From Chryseobacterium koreense CCUG 49689 (lineage in GTDB: Bacteria > Bacteroidota > Bacteroidia > Flavobacteriales > Weeksellaceae), in assembly GCF_001045435.1 (NCBI RefSeq), contig NZ_LFNG01000004.1, positions 1 to 64,000 on the forward strand: 64,000 nt of DNA. Reading direction: 5' to 3'. The translations under genes were made by a program, and so were the position numbers. Of the stretch, positions 15,936-24,212 are shown in pieces (position 1 is the first letter of the stretch; each line of letters opens with the position of its first letter). Below the pieces are notes generated by a model. It saw only the letters and a program-made list of their open reading frames with translations. It searched no databases and was not told where the DNA came from.

Positions 15936-17201
15936 TTAAATCATATCAAACCTTGCATATTCTGCAATTTTCGCCGGAATTTTAATGCCGTTTTCGGTTT
16001 GGTTATTTTCCAAAAGTGCCGCCATAATTCTTGGCAAAGCCATTGCGGAACCGTTCAACGTGTGAACCAATTGGGTTTTTCCTTCGCCTTTAAACCTGCA
16101 TTTCAATCGGTTTGCCTGGAAAGTCTCGAAATTGGAAACGGAAGAAACTTCAAGCCATTTTTCCTGAGCCGCACTCCAAACCTCGAAATCATAAGTCATT
16201 GCCGAAGTGAATCCCATATCACCACCACATAATCTCAAAATTCTGAATGGCAGTTCCAAATCGGTTAGGATTCCTTTCACGTGCTCCACCATTTCTTCCA
16301 AAGCAGCATAAGAATTTTCCGGTTTTTCAATCCGCACGATTTCCACCTTTTCAAATTGGTGAAGACGGTTCAATCCACGAACATGCGCTCCGTAACTTCC
16401 GGCCTCTCTTCGGTAACATTGCGAAAAAGCTGTATTTTTAATGGGCAAATCTTTTTCTTCCAACAAAACATCGCGGTAAATATTGGTCACCGGAACTTCT
16501 GCGGTCGGGATCAAATAGAGATTATCTTCATTGATGAAATACATTTGTCCCTCTTTATCCGGAAGTTGGCCGGTTCCGTAACCGGATGCTTCATTGACCA
16601 CATGTGGGGGATTAACTTCCAGGTAACCTGCATCAGTATTGGTATCTAGGAAAAATTGAACCAACGCTCTCTGCAAGCGCGCTCCTTTTCCCAAATAAAC
16701 AGGGAAACCGGCACCAGCGATTTTCACGCCGAGTTCAAAATCTATCAAATTGTATTTTTTCGCCAATTCCCAATGCGGAATTGCGCCTTCTCCAAGACCT
16801 TTCACATCGTGGGATTGGTAAATGATTTCGTTGTCTTCTGCAGAAGTTCCCGCAATTACTTTTTCGTATGGAATGTTTGGGATCAGGTAAAGAATTTCCT
16901 GCAGTTTACTTTCGGAATCCCGTAATTTTTGTTGAAGAACCTGCGAATTTTCTTTGTATTCCGCGGTTTTTGCTTTGGCAGCTTCAGCTTCTTCTTTTTT
17001 TCCTTCTTTCATCAAAATCCCGATTTCTTTCGAGATTTTATTCATCTCCGCCAAATTTTGGTCGAGTTCAAATTGGTATTTTTTTCGTTCGTCATCAGTA
17101 GAAATCGCTTCGTCAACCAATTCCAGCTGCTTGAAATTTCTCTTATTTAAACCTTGGATAACGCGTTCCTTATTTTCGCGTAAAAAATTAACCTGTAACA
17201 T
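15936..17201 (-). CDS. serS: Seryl-tRNA synthetase
   Basis: SerRS charges tRNA-Ser. From the Met at 17201 (MLQVNFLRENKERVIQGL) the protein is 421 aa. The N-terminal part is the long antiparallel coiled coil that grips the tRNA variable arm (about 25-105). The class II catalytic core shows YRREAGSYGAHVRGLNRLHQF (motif 2) and HTLNGSAMALPRIMAALLE (motif 3). Length and motifs are complete. The 48-bp longer frame adds hydrophobic residues foreign to the family. Confidence 0.98.
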   Translation of the reverse strand: MLQVNFLRENKERVIQGLNKRNFKQLELVDEAISTDDERKKYQFELDQNLAEMNKISKEIGILMKEGKKEEAEAAKAKTAEYKENSQVLQQKLRDSESKLQEILYLIPNIPYEKVIAGTSAEDNEIIYQSHDVKGLGEGAIPHWELAKKYNLIDFELGVKIAGAGFPVYLGKGARLQRALVQFFLDTNTDAGYLEVNPPHVVNEASGYGTGQLPDKEGQMYFINEDNLYLIPTAEVPVTNIYRDVLLEEKDLPIKNTAFSQCYRREAGSYGAHVRGLNRLHQFEKVEIVRIEKPENSYAALEEMVEHVKGILTDLELPFRILRLCGGDMGFTSAMTYDFEVWSAAQEKWLEVSSVSNFETFQANRLKCRFKGEGKTQLVHTLNGSAMALPRIMAALLENNQTENGIKIPAKIAEYARFDMI

Positions 17202-17271
17202 CTTGTTGGGTAATAAGTAATGGATTAGGAGCAATAAAATATTGCACAAAAATGAAGTGCAAATTTAAGGA

Positions 17272-17766
17272 TTATTTGGTGATTTTCACGATGTTTGGCT
17301 CGCCGTCCACTTTTGAAAATTTCAGGATGCCATTGTACCATATTTTTGAAACCTGAAAGAGTGTCGGAGAAAAGGAGTAATTGATGGTCATGGTGTCATT
17401 GGAAATCCGGTTGGTATCATTGACTTTTTTGGTGAGAATCAGTGCGATTTTAGACTGATAAGTTTTGTTGTTTCCGGTGGAATCTATTAGTTTCCTTTTT
17501 GCACCAGCCACATATTCAATGAAATTGATGGTGTCCGCATCTTTTTTTGGATTAAAGGAAACCGGCGCATTGTCGGTAATTCCGTACACATCATTCATTC
17601 TGATGTTGGTGTACGAACCGGCGATTTTGGGGTTCAGCATATCCTGGTTTGCAGAATCGATGTAAAGATGGATAATCTGGTCAATTTGCTGCATTCCGGA
17701 TTCGTCATTTCTGCAGGAAAGAAACGCAAAAAAAACAACCACTAAGACAGCCATTAGATTTTTCAT
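17272..17766 (-). CDS. Hypothetical lipoprotein
   Basis: The 164-aa protein has a lipoprotein signal with lipobox FLSC (Cys18). The mature part is polar and rich in Asn, Asp and Thr with beta-type patterning. No known domain recognised. It lies 14 bp behind the flippase gene on the same strand, so it may share that transcript. Confidence 0.65.
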   Translation of the reverse strand: MKNLMAVLVVVFFAFLSCRNDESGMQQIDQIIHLYIDSANQDMLNPKIAGSYTNIRMNDVYGITDNAPVSFNPKKDADTINFIEYVAGAKRKLIDSTGNNKTYQSKIALILTKKVNDTNRISNDTMTINYSFSPTLFQVSKIWYNGILKFSKVDGEPNIVKITK

Positions 17767-17780
17767 GATGGCAAAGATAA

Positions 17781-19034
17781 TTATTTTCTACGTTGAAGAC
17801 TTTTTAGCAAAAGTGAAATTTCACCTTTAGACAAAAGAAAATCCCGGATATCGAAATCGGTAATCTGGTAGAATTTCCAAAACAGTATTGCAGATGAAAC
17901 GCAATAAGATACCGTGGTCACGATACACGCTCCCGCAATTCCCCATTTTGGAATGAGATACCATGAACCGGCAATCGTAAACAGAACTCCTACAATCGAT
18001 TTCACGTTTAAAATCCGAAGCTTATTCATACCGGCAAAATAATTTCCCAAGATATTACTCGCTGCAATCGCCAAAATTCCCGGAGATAAAAGGAAGATCA
18101 CTTCTTTGCTTTGGCCGAAATCTTTGCCGAAAATCAGCACATAAATTTGTGCCGGAATTGCAAAAAGAATGAGGATGAAAATGAGGGTTGCCAAAGTGCT
18201 GATTTTTAGGGAGATCTTGGTCTTGACAATCGCTGCATTCTGATCCGAGGTATTGACTACATCCGAATAAAGGACCAAAGATAAACTTCTGCTCACCGTC
18301 CAAATTGCTTCGGAAAGAGCAACTCCGATCGAATAGATTCCCACGCTGGATAATCCTTTGAAGAACTCTATGAAATAAAAGGACAGCCGGTAATTCAGAA
18401 ACTGCAGAAATGAACTGAGCTGGGTTTTGTAGCCGTAATCGAATAATTTTGTGATAATGTCTTTTGAAAAGGAAACCGCTGAAAAGTCACAGTGTTTCAA
18501 AATCTGATAGGTACTAACGGCGACCAAAAGAAGCAAGCACAGGATCTGTCCCACAAAATACGTTTGAACTTCAGTTTCATTGAAAAGATAAACCAATCCC
18601 AAAATAAACAGAATCTGCAATCCCTGCTGCAAAATCGTGTAGATATTGAAGTTTTTGATGTTCCGCCGTCCCACGAAGAGATTGATATTTGCCGAAAGCA
18701 AAGAAGTGAGGACCGAAAGAATAATCAAGTAGGATAAAAATTCCTGTTGATGGGTAAATCCGATAAGGAAAGGAACCGAAACACCCGAAAGAACCGCCCA
18801 AAGATAGGCATAAGGCAAAATCTGTTCGGTCTTCAATTTTGATGCGAAATAAGTCACGCTTGATCCCACGAAAATATTCCCCACAAAACCCACGATCGCC
18901 AAATCCGCAATCACGATGGAAATGATGCCTTTACCCGAACTTCCCCAATAATTGGTTGTGAAAATAACCAGCCCGAAATTTAAGATCAAGATCAAAAACC
19001 TGGAAACGAAAGTCTGTATGGCGGTTTGTTTCAT
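17781..19034 (-). CDS. Polysaccharide flippase, Wzx/MATE-like
   Basis: The 417-aa protein is strongly hydrophobic with about 12 membrane segments and starts with the usual flippase N-terminus (TFVSRFLILILNFGLVIFTTNYWG). It would move lipid-linked glycans across the inner membrane. The ATG is 1 bp from the stop of the upstream glycosyltransferase, so the two genes are translated from one message. The glycan and exact class (O-antigen, capsule) cannot be told from the sequence. Confidence 0.85.
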   Translation of the reverse strand: MKQTAIQTFVSRFLILILNFGLVIFTTNYWGSSGKGIISIVIADLAIVGFVGNIFVGSSVTYFASKLKTEQILPYAYLWAVLSGVSVPFLIGFTHQQEFLSYLIILSVLTSLLSANINLFVGRRNIKNFNIYTILQQGLQILFILGLVYLFNETEVQTYFVGQILCLLLLVAVSTYQILKHCDFSAVSFSKDIITKLFDYGYKTQLSSFLQFLNYRLSFYFIEFFKGLSSVGIYSIGVALSEAIWTVSRSLSLVLYSDVVNTSDQNAAIVKTKISLKISTLATLIFILILFAIPAQIYVLIFGKDFGQSKEVIFLLSPGILAIAASNILGNYFAGMNKLRILNVKSIVGVLFTIAGSWYLIPKWGIAGACIVTTVSYCVSSAILFWKFYQITDFDIRDFLLSKGEISLLLKSLQRRK

Positions 19035-19035
19035 C

Positions 19036-20166
19036 TTATTTCAAGGCAAAATTCACGAAATCAACAAACGATTTGCTGATGAGTTTCCAGTTGTATTTTT
19101 GTTCGAAAAGTTGTCGCGCATTTGTGGCGTGTTGGCGATAAAGATCCGGATTTTCAATGTATTTTAAAATCAAATCCGAAATCAGACCGGAATCTTTCGG
19201 GTTGACCAAATATCCAAATTTTGATGTGTCCACATCATTTCTGGTTGCCTTCAAATCGGTATAAATCACCGGTTTTCCCGAACCGGCATAATAATAAATT
19301 TTGATCGGACTGCAGTGGTGGTTTTCGAAATTCACTTCCCTTAAATCAAAACAAATATCCGCATCGGAGTAAGTTTCGGTGAATCTTTCAAATGAAGTGG
19401 ATTTCCTTATTTCAAGATTTTCGAAACGGTATTTTTCCAAGAGATTTTCGAAAAAAATTTGGTCTTTGTCTTTTCTGGTTCCACCGATTAAGAGGATGGA
19501 TACCTTCAAATCCGGATTTTTTTCTTTCACTTTTGAGACGGCTTCAAAAAAATTTCCGATCCCTTTTTCTTCGGAAAATTGTCCGGTATAGCAAAGCTTG
19601 ATTTCGTTTGTTGCTAAAGTTTTGATGTTTTCATGAATATATTCTTCATTCGGAAAATAGGGCAGAAATAGCTTTTTCTTAAACGGGAAAAAATAAGCCA
19701 GTGGAAATTTTTTTGTTTTTTCACCGAAAATAAAATGCGTGCTTAGAAATCCCGCATATACTTGAATTAAAAAAAACTTGACCGCATGAATGATATTTAA
19801 AGGAAATTTAAAATTTGCGACCATCCTCATGGAAGGATACCATTCGGTGATGTCATAGATCAGGCTGACTTTTTCTGATTTGGAATATTTTTTTGCTGCG
19901 ATAATTGCTAAAGGTTCTGAGCAAATCAAGCAATCCGGCTGAAAGGAGTTGATAACTTTTTGGAATGCAGCAACTTTCTCCTCTGAAGACTTTTCTAGTA
20001 TTGAATAGGATTCAATTTCAATTCCGGCCAAATCACCCCGAAAATCAGCACAAAGACTGCAGATTTTCACCTCATTTCCCTGTTTCAAAAGTTCTTTCGC
20101 CTGATGGTGAAAAATCCTGTCATCATCATATCGGTGGGAAGTGGTAAGGAAGAGGATTTTGGACAT
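19036..20166 (-). CDS. Glycosyltransferase, family 4-like
   Basis: The 376-aa protein has a GT-B layout. The N-terminal Rossmann half begins KILFLTTSHRYDDDRIFHHQAKEL, and the C-terminal half shows LCYTGQFSEEKGIGNFFEAV and PIKIYYYAGSGKPVIYTDLKATRND, the nucleotide-sugar-binding region of GT4-type enzymes. It probably adds a sugar in surface-polysaccharide assembly with the flippase encoded next to it. Donor and acceptor are unknown. Confidence 0.85.
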   Translation of the reverse strand: MSKILFLTTSHRYDDDRIFHHQAKELLKQGNEVKICSLCADFRGDLAGIEIESYSILEKSSEEKVAAFQKVINSFQPDCLICSEPLAIIAAKKYSKSEKVSLIYDITEWYPSMRMVANFKFPLNIIHAVKFFLIQVYAGFLSTHFIFGEKTKKFPLAYFFPFKKKLFLPYFPNEEYIHENIKTLATNEIKLCYTGQFSEEKGIGNFFEAVSKVKEKNPDLKVSILLIGGTRKDKDQIFFENLLEKYRFENLEIRKSTSFERFTETYSDADICFDLREVNFENHHCSPIKIYYYAGSGKPVIYTDLKATRNDVDTSKFGYLVNPKDSGLISDLILKYIENPDLYRQHATNARQLFEQKYNWKLISKSFVDFVNFALK

Positions 20167-20214
20167 GGTTTTGATTGCTTTACAAAAATACCTTTTTAAT
20201 TTCCATCAACAAAA

Positions 20215-20249
20215 AAACCTTTTCAACTTTTGCTCTGTTGAAAAGGTTT
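20215..20249 (-). terminator. Strong terminator behind the 20268-20759 gene
   Basis: Perfect 13-bp arms (20215-20227 and 20237-20249) enclose a 9-nt loop, and on the minus strand the stem is followed by seven T. It separates the Hdr/MCE group from the glycosyltransferase transcript. Confidence 0.9.
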
Positions 20250-20267
20250 CCAATATTTTCAGGGCAT

Positions 20268-20759
20268 TTAATCCAGATAAATTCCTGCCCAACTTCTGTT
20301 CAAAGGCAGCAGGAAATCACTTAAAAATGCGACATAAGTATCTTTAGAAAAGTCAAAGACCTGGATGTCTTTCGAAATGGAACCTTCCTTCAACCCTTTT
20401 TTGAAATCCTGCAGTTTCATGGTCTTGATTTCGCCATTTTCCACAAAACTTGCTTTCATTCTGTCGAAAAGTCCCAGTTCAAATTCCTGGTCGATTTTTT
20501 TCATAAATCTGCCCAAAGTATCGATGGAACATCCTGAAGCTTCTTCTTTTTCCTCGTCCACACAAATGATGATGAATTGGTTTTTCTCGATTTTAAAGGA
20601 AGAGGAAAGCGCTTTTTCATGAGCGGCCCAATCTGAAAGGAAATCGTATAATTTCTCAGAAATAATTTTGGCTTCCTTGGTGGTGAATGGTCTGGATGCG
20701 GGAAAAATAATCACCCGGTAATCGTTGGTTTCTACTATGGTGGATTCTTCTATTTTCAT
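20268..20759 (-). CDS. Conserved hypothetical cytosolic protein
   Basis: From the Met at 20759 the protein is 163 aa, acidic and without signal peptide. It contains RVIIFPASRPFT, FIIICVDEEKEEASGCSIDTLGRFM and a final RSWAGIYLD. I recall this as a short flavobacterial family found with the Hdr-like genes and sometimes labelled ABC transporter ATPase, for which no Walker motif is present here. It is the last gene of the MCE/Hdr block on this strand. Function unknown. Confidence 0.7.
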   Translation of the reverse strand: MKIEESTIVETNDYRVIIFPASRPFTTKEAKIISEKLYDFLSDWAAHEKALSSSFKIEKNQFIIICVDEEKEEASGCSIDTLGRFMKKIDQEFELGLFDRMKASFVENGEIKTMKLQDFKKGLKEGSISKDIQVFDFSKDTYVAFLSDFLLPLNRSWAGIYLD

Positions 20760-20777
20760 TTCGTTGATTCTAAGGCA

Positions 20778-20805
20778 CAAATTTAGGCAATTTTTTTAGT
20801 TTCAA
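20778..20805 (-). promoter_or_regulatory. Candidate promoter for the 20268-20759 gene
   Basis: TAAATTTG (20778-20785, minus strand) with TTG (20803-20805) 17 nt upstream. It gives this gene its own promoter in addition to any readthrough. Confidence 0.5.
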
Positions 20806-20945
20806 CCGGTGTGATTGCATAGAGAACATGATGAATAAAAGCAGCAAGTCGAGAACCCAAAGCTTTACAACAGCAGTTTTCGAAAGTGCCAGAACTTGTG
20901 GATCTAAATTCAGAAAAGAAATCCTCTATTGTTTTTCAGGTCAAA

Positions 20946-21731
20946 TCAAAGATCCTCCGCTTCCGCCAAAAGTTCTGCAATATCTTTCACCGCCACATTG
21001 TCGGTTCGGTTGAAGTGTTTCACTCCGTCGGTCATCATGGTCATGCAGAATGGACAACCGGTTGCGATAATGTCTGGTTTTTCTTCCAAAGCTTCCTCGG
21101 TTCTTTCCACATTGATGTCTTTATTTCCTTTTTCCGGTTCCTTAAACATTTGTGCACCTCCTGCACCGCAGCAAAGTGCATTGGATTTGCATCGTTTCAT
21201 TTCGACCAGTTCTGCATCCAGTTTTTTGAGAAGGTCTCTCGGTGCTTCATATTCTCCGTTTCCTCTTCCCAAGTAACATGGATCGTGGAATGTGATTTTT
21301 TTGCCACTGAAACTGCCGCCTTCAATTTTCAGACGGCCTTCTTCCATTAATTTTTTCAGGAACTGGGTGTGGTGCATCACCTCGTAATTTCCGCCTAATT
21401 CCGGATATTCATTTCCGATGATATTAAAACAGTGCGGACAAGCCGTGACGATTTTTTTGATTCCATAACCATTCATGATTTCAATGTTGGTGAAAGCCAT
21501 CATTTGGTAAATGAATTCGTTTCCGGCACGTTTTGCGGGATCACCGTTGCACGATTCTTCCTGACCCAACACAGCGAATTCTACGCCGACTTTATGCAAG
21601 ATTTTGCACAAAGCTTTGGTGATTTTTTTCGCGCGGTCGTCAAAACTTCCTGCACAGCCCACGAAAAATAAAACTTCGGGCATTTTTCCTTCGGCAGCAT
21701 ATTCTGCCATCGTCTTTATTTGGAATTCCAT
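20946..21731 (-). CDS. HdrB-like CCG-domain (Fe-S)-binding protein
   Basis: The 261-aa protein carries two cysteine-rich CCG-type domains: FVGCAGSFDDRA, TACPHCFNIIGNEYPELGG, then FHDPCYLGRGNGEY, LCCGAGGA and ATGCPFCMTMM. In heterodisulfide reductases this domain binds an unusual [4Fe-4S] centre and performs two-electron chemistry on disulfides or quinones. No membrane segment is present. It lies 63 bp behind the HdrC-like membrane protein, and the two probably form one redox complex. Substrate is unknown. Confidence 0.88.
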   Translation of the reverse strand: MEFQIKTMAEYAAEGKMPEVLFFVGCAGSFDDRAKKITKALCKILHKVGVEFAVLGQEESCNGDPAKRAGNEFIYQMMAFTNIEIMNGYGIKKIVTACPHCFNIIGNEYPELGGNYEVMHHTQFLKKLMEEGRLKIEGGSFSGKKITFHDPCYLGRGNGEYEAPRDLLKKLDAELVEMKRCKSNALCCGAGGAQMFKEPEKGNKDINVERTEEALEEKPDIIATGCPFCMTMMTDGVKHFNRTDNVAVKDIAELLAEAEDL

Positions 21732-21794
21732 TTTCTTATAAGAATTAGTAGTCAGCGATAAAAATTGGCTTAAAATTCAGGATAATTTTTCAAG

Positions 21795-23123
21795 TTATTC
21801 GGTTACCCAGTTCAAGCGATCTGCCTGATTATATTGCCATGGAGCAGCGTTGTTTTCTATATTGTTATTCATCAGCTGCCATTCGTGCGGCATTGAGGAT
21901 TCTTCCATCACCATAAATCTGCGTAATTCCACGATGATTGAAAGCGGATCAATCAATACTGGGCAAGCTTCTACACAGGCATTGCAGGTGGTACACGCTA
22001 AAACTTCTTCTCTGGAAATATGGTCGTCCAGGAGTTTTTTGCCGTCATCCACGAATTTTCCGTTTTTGTTGATGTTTCTTCCCACTTCCTCGATTCTGTC
22101 ACGAGTATCCATCATGATTTTTCGCGGTGAAAGTTTCTTGCCGGTCATGTTCGCCGGACAAACCGCAGTGCACCTTCCACATTCGGTACAGGAATAGGCA
22201 TTGAGCAGCTGAACTTGATTTAGATCAAAAACATCGCTCGCCCCGAATTTTTCTGGGACAGCATTTGGGTCTGCTTCCGGAGCGGCTGCATACGGATCTG
22301 CATTAGGATCCATCATGAGCTTAATTTCCTGGGTCACGGAAGCCAGATTATTGAACTGGCCTTTCGGTTTCAGGTTTGAAAACCACGTGTTCGGAAACGC
22401 CAAAATAATATGTAAATGCTTGGACCAATAGAGGTAGTTCATGAAAAACAGTATCCCGATGATATGAAACCACCACGCCCCACGTTCTGTGAAATGTAGC
22501 ATTCCATCGCTGAAATTCTGAAATAGTAGTCCCAAAGTGTTTGAAGAAATCGGAAAACTTCCGTGTGGAGGCAAAATATTTCTTTGCTGAAGTACCCAAT
22601 CTGCCGCATTCATTTTGTAGAAAGCCATCATCAATGCGAATTCGATGATCAGAATCCAGTTTGCATCCTGTTTTGGCCAACCGAAAAGTTCCTTCATCGT
22701 CAATCTTTTCACGCCATAGAAATTTCTTCGGATGAAGAAAATCACCACTGCGATGATTACCAGTAAAGCAAGAACTTCTAAGGTCGCAGTGAACGCGCGA
22801 TACACGGAGGCTCCAAAAACGCCCGCCAGAAAACGGTGCGTCCCGAAAATTCCATCCACTAAAATCTCCAACAATTCCAGATTGATGATGACGAATCCCA
22901 CATACACGAAGATATGCAGAATCCCCGCAATTGGCCGCTTTGTCATTTTGCTTTGTCCGAGTGCCACTTTTCCCATGACCTTCCATCGGACTGATGCCTG
23001 GTCGCTTCGGTTGATTTCTTTGCCGAGTTTGATGTTTCGGTAAATTTCTTTTAAGCTTTTAAAGAAAAGCCCGAAACCTACTGCGATTGCGATTACGAAA
23101 ATAAGGTTGTCAATATATTGCAT
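21795..23123 (-). CDS. HdrC-like membrane protein with two [4Fe-4S] clusters
   Basis: The 442-aa protein has a membrane part with about five helices (roughly 5-270), including a His-containing NarI/DsrM-like region that could bind haem. The C-terminal ferredoxin domain has CTECGRCTAVCP (about 312-323) and CTTCNACVEACP (about 376-387), two complete CxxCxxCxxxCP motifs. It would pass electrons between the quinone pool and the HdrB-like partner downstream. The MCE gene is 12 bp upstream. Confidence 0.88.
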   Translation of the reverse strand: MQYIDNLIFVIAIAVGFGLFFKSLKEIYRNIKLGKEINRSDQASVRWKVMGKVALGQSKMTKRPIAGILHIFVYVGFVIINLELLEILVDGIFGTHRFLAGVFGASVYRAFTATLEVLALLVIIAVVIFFIRRNFYGVKRLTMKELFGWPKQDANWILIIEFALMMAFYKMNAADWVLQQRNILPPHGSFPISSNTLGLLFQNFSDGMLHFTERGAWWFHIIGILFFMNYLYWSKHLHIILAFPNTWFSNLKPKGQFNNLASVTQEIKLMMDPNADPYAAAPEADPNAVPEKFGASDVFDLNQVQLLNAYSCTECGRCTAVCPANMTGKKLSPRKIMMDTRDRIEEVGRNINKNGKFVDDGKKLLDDHISREEVLACTTCNACVEACPVLIDPLSIIVELRRFMVMEESSMPHEWQLMNNNIENNAAPWQYNQADRLNWVTE

Positions 23124-23135
23124 ATTGAAAGGGTT

Positions 23136-24086
23136 TTAGTCTTTGCTGTTTTTCCCAAAAACCGAAAAATTAATGTAGCGTTTCGGATTCGCCTTCATAT
23201 CCTCGATTAATTTATTCAGATTTTCGGTAGCGGTGGTTAAATTATTGTAAAGTAATTCATCTTTAGTCAATTTACCAAGTGAACCTTCGCCATTCTGTAT
23301 GCCGGTAATAACATTGTTTAGTTTGTCCGAGGTCTGGCTCAGTTTGGTTATGGCATTGTTAAGGTTTTTCACATCCACTTCATCGGCCACCTTACCGTAT
23401 TTGTCGATGGTGGTTTTCGCGCTTATGGTGGCGAGATTCGCATTGTCAAGTACTTTTTGGATTCGTGGGTCATTGTTGGCGAGAAGCTCGTTGGTTTGTC
23501 TGGAAGTCCTTTCAAATGCGGAAACTGTTTTGTTCAGGTTGATGAGTATCGCCCGTATTTCCGCTTTGTTTTCATCGTTCAACAGCTGATTTGCATTATT
23601 GGTCAAGGAATCGATTCTTTTCAGAACCACTTGCACCTGATCTTTTACCGGACCGATTTGCGACGAAATATTATTCATCAGTGAAAGTTTGAATGCGCCT
23701 TCCAATGTGTCGCCGTCTTTTGCCATCGGTTGTCCATAAGCTAGATTAATCCTCATTTCTTTTCCGGACATCAATCCCGGTTCGAAAATTTCTAAGGTTG
23801 ATTTTTTTGAAAACTCAAAATTATCATCAACCATTACTTTCACCACAAAGTGGATTTTCCCGTCTTTTTCGGTAATCGGAATAATTCTGTCAACCTGACC
23901 AACTTTCAACCCGTTGATAGAGACCGGATTGGAGGCTGCTAAACCTTCTACATTGTCAAATTTCGCGTAAAAAATATTGTCTGTTGTAAAGAGACTTTTG
24001 CCTTTCATGAACTGAAACAAAAACACGAAACCAATGATGGCAAAAAGTGCTATGAGACCAGCTTTTATTTCTTTTGTGAATTTCAC
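23136..24086 (-). CDS. MCE-domain lipid-transport protein (MlaD-like)
   Basis: The protein has one N-terminal membrane helix (AGLIALFAIIGFVFLFQF) followed by an MCE domain (FYAKFDNVEGLAASNPVSINGLKVGQV) and a long helical tail. It is the periplasmic substrate carrier of an Mla-type lipid ABC system. I choose a GTG start at 24086 because it yields KFTKEIKAGLIALFAI, the form seen in relatives; the longer frame starts at a TTG that lies inside the -7 box. The matching permease and ATPase are 15 kb away (38708-40278). Confidence 0.88.
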   Translation of the reverse strand: MKFTKEIKAGLIALFAIIGFVFLFQFMKGKSLFTTDNIFYAKFDNVEGLAASNPVSINGLKVGQVDRIIPITEKDGKIHFVVKVMVDDNFEFSKKSTLEIFEPGLMSGKEMRINLAYGQPMAKDGDTLEGAFKLSLMNNISSQIGPVKDQVQVVLKRIDSLTNNANQLLNDENKAEIRAILINLNKTVSAFERTSRQTNELLANNDPRIQKVLDNANLATISAKTTIDKYGKVADEVDVKNLNNAITKLSQTSDKLNNVITGIQNGEGSLGKLTKDELLYNNLTTATENLNKLIEDMKANPKRYINFSVFGKNSKD

Positions 24087-24107
24087 TATTTTCGGGATTT
24101 TAATGAA

Positions 24108-24135
24108 CAAATATAGTACATTTTAAATAAACCAA
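24108..24135 (-). promoter_or_regulatory. Promoter of the MCE-Hdr block
   Basis: TATATTTG (24108-24115, minus strand) and TTG (24133-24135) are 17 nt apart. This supports transcription of the MCE gene separately from ppiD and argues for the GTG start at 24086. Confidence 0.6.
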
Positions 24136-24165
24136 TTAGCGTTTAGCTTGCATAATTGCGCAAAA

Positions 24166-24190
24166 AAAGCGACTTTTTGAAAGTCGCTTT
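24166..24190 (-). terminator. ppiD terminator
   Basis: The arms aaagcgactt and aagtcgcttt enclose 5 nt, and on the minus strand the stem is followed by a T-run. It lies 23 bp behind the ppiD stop. Confidence 0.85.
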
Positions 24191-24212
24191 GATGTTGATT
24201 ATGATCAAGATT

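Noticed and set aside
20828-21013. 61-codon plus-strand frame overlapping the HdrB-like gene
   Set aside because: Its second part is antisense to a clear gene, and the first part has no recognisable features.
22348-22986. 212-codon minus-strand frame inside the HdrC-like gene
   Set aside because: It lies out of frame within a gene with two full ferredoxin motifs and about five membrane helices; its His/Arg/Trp-rich composition is that of a shadow.
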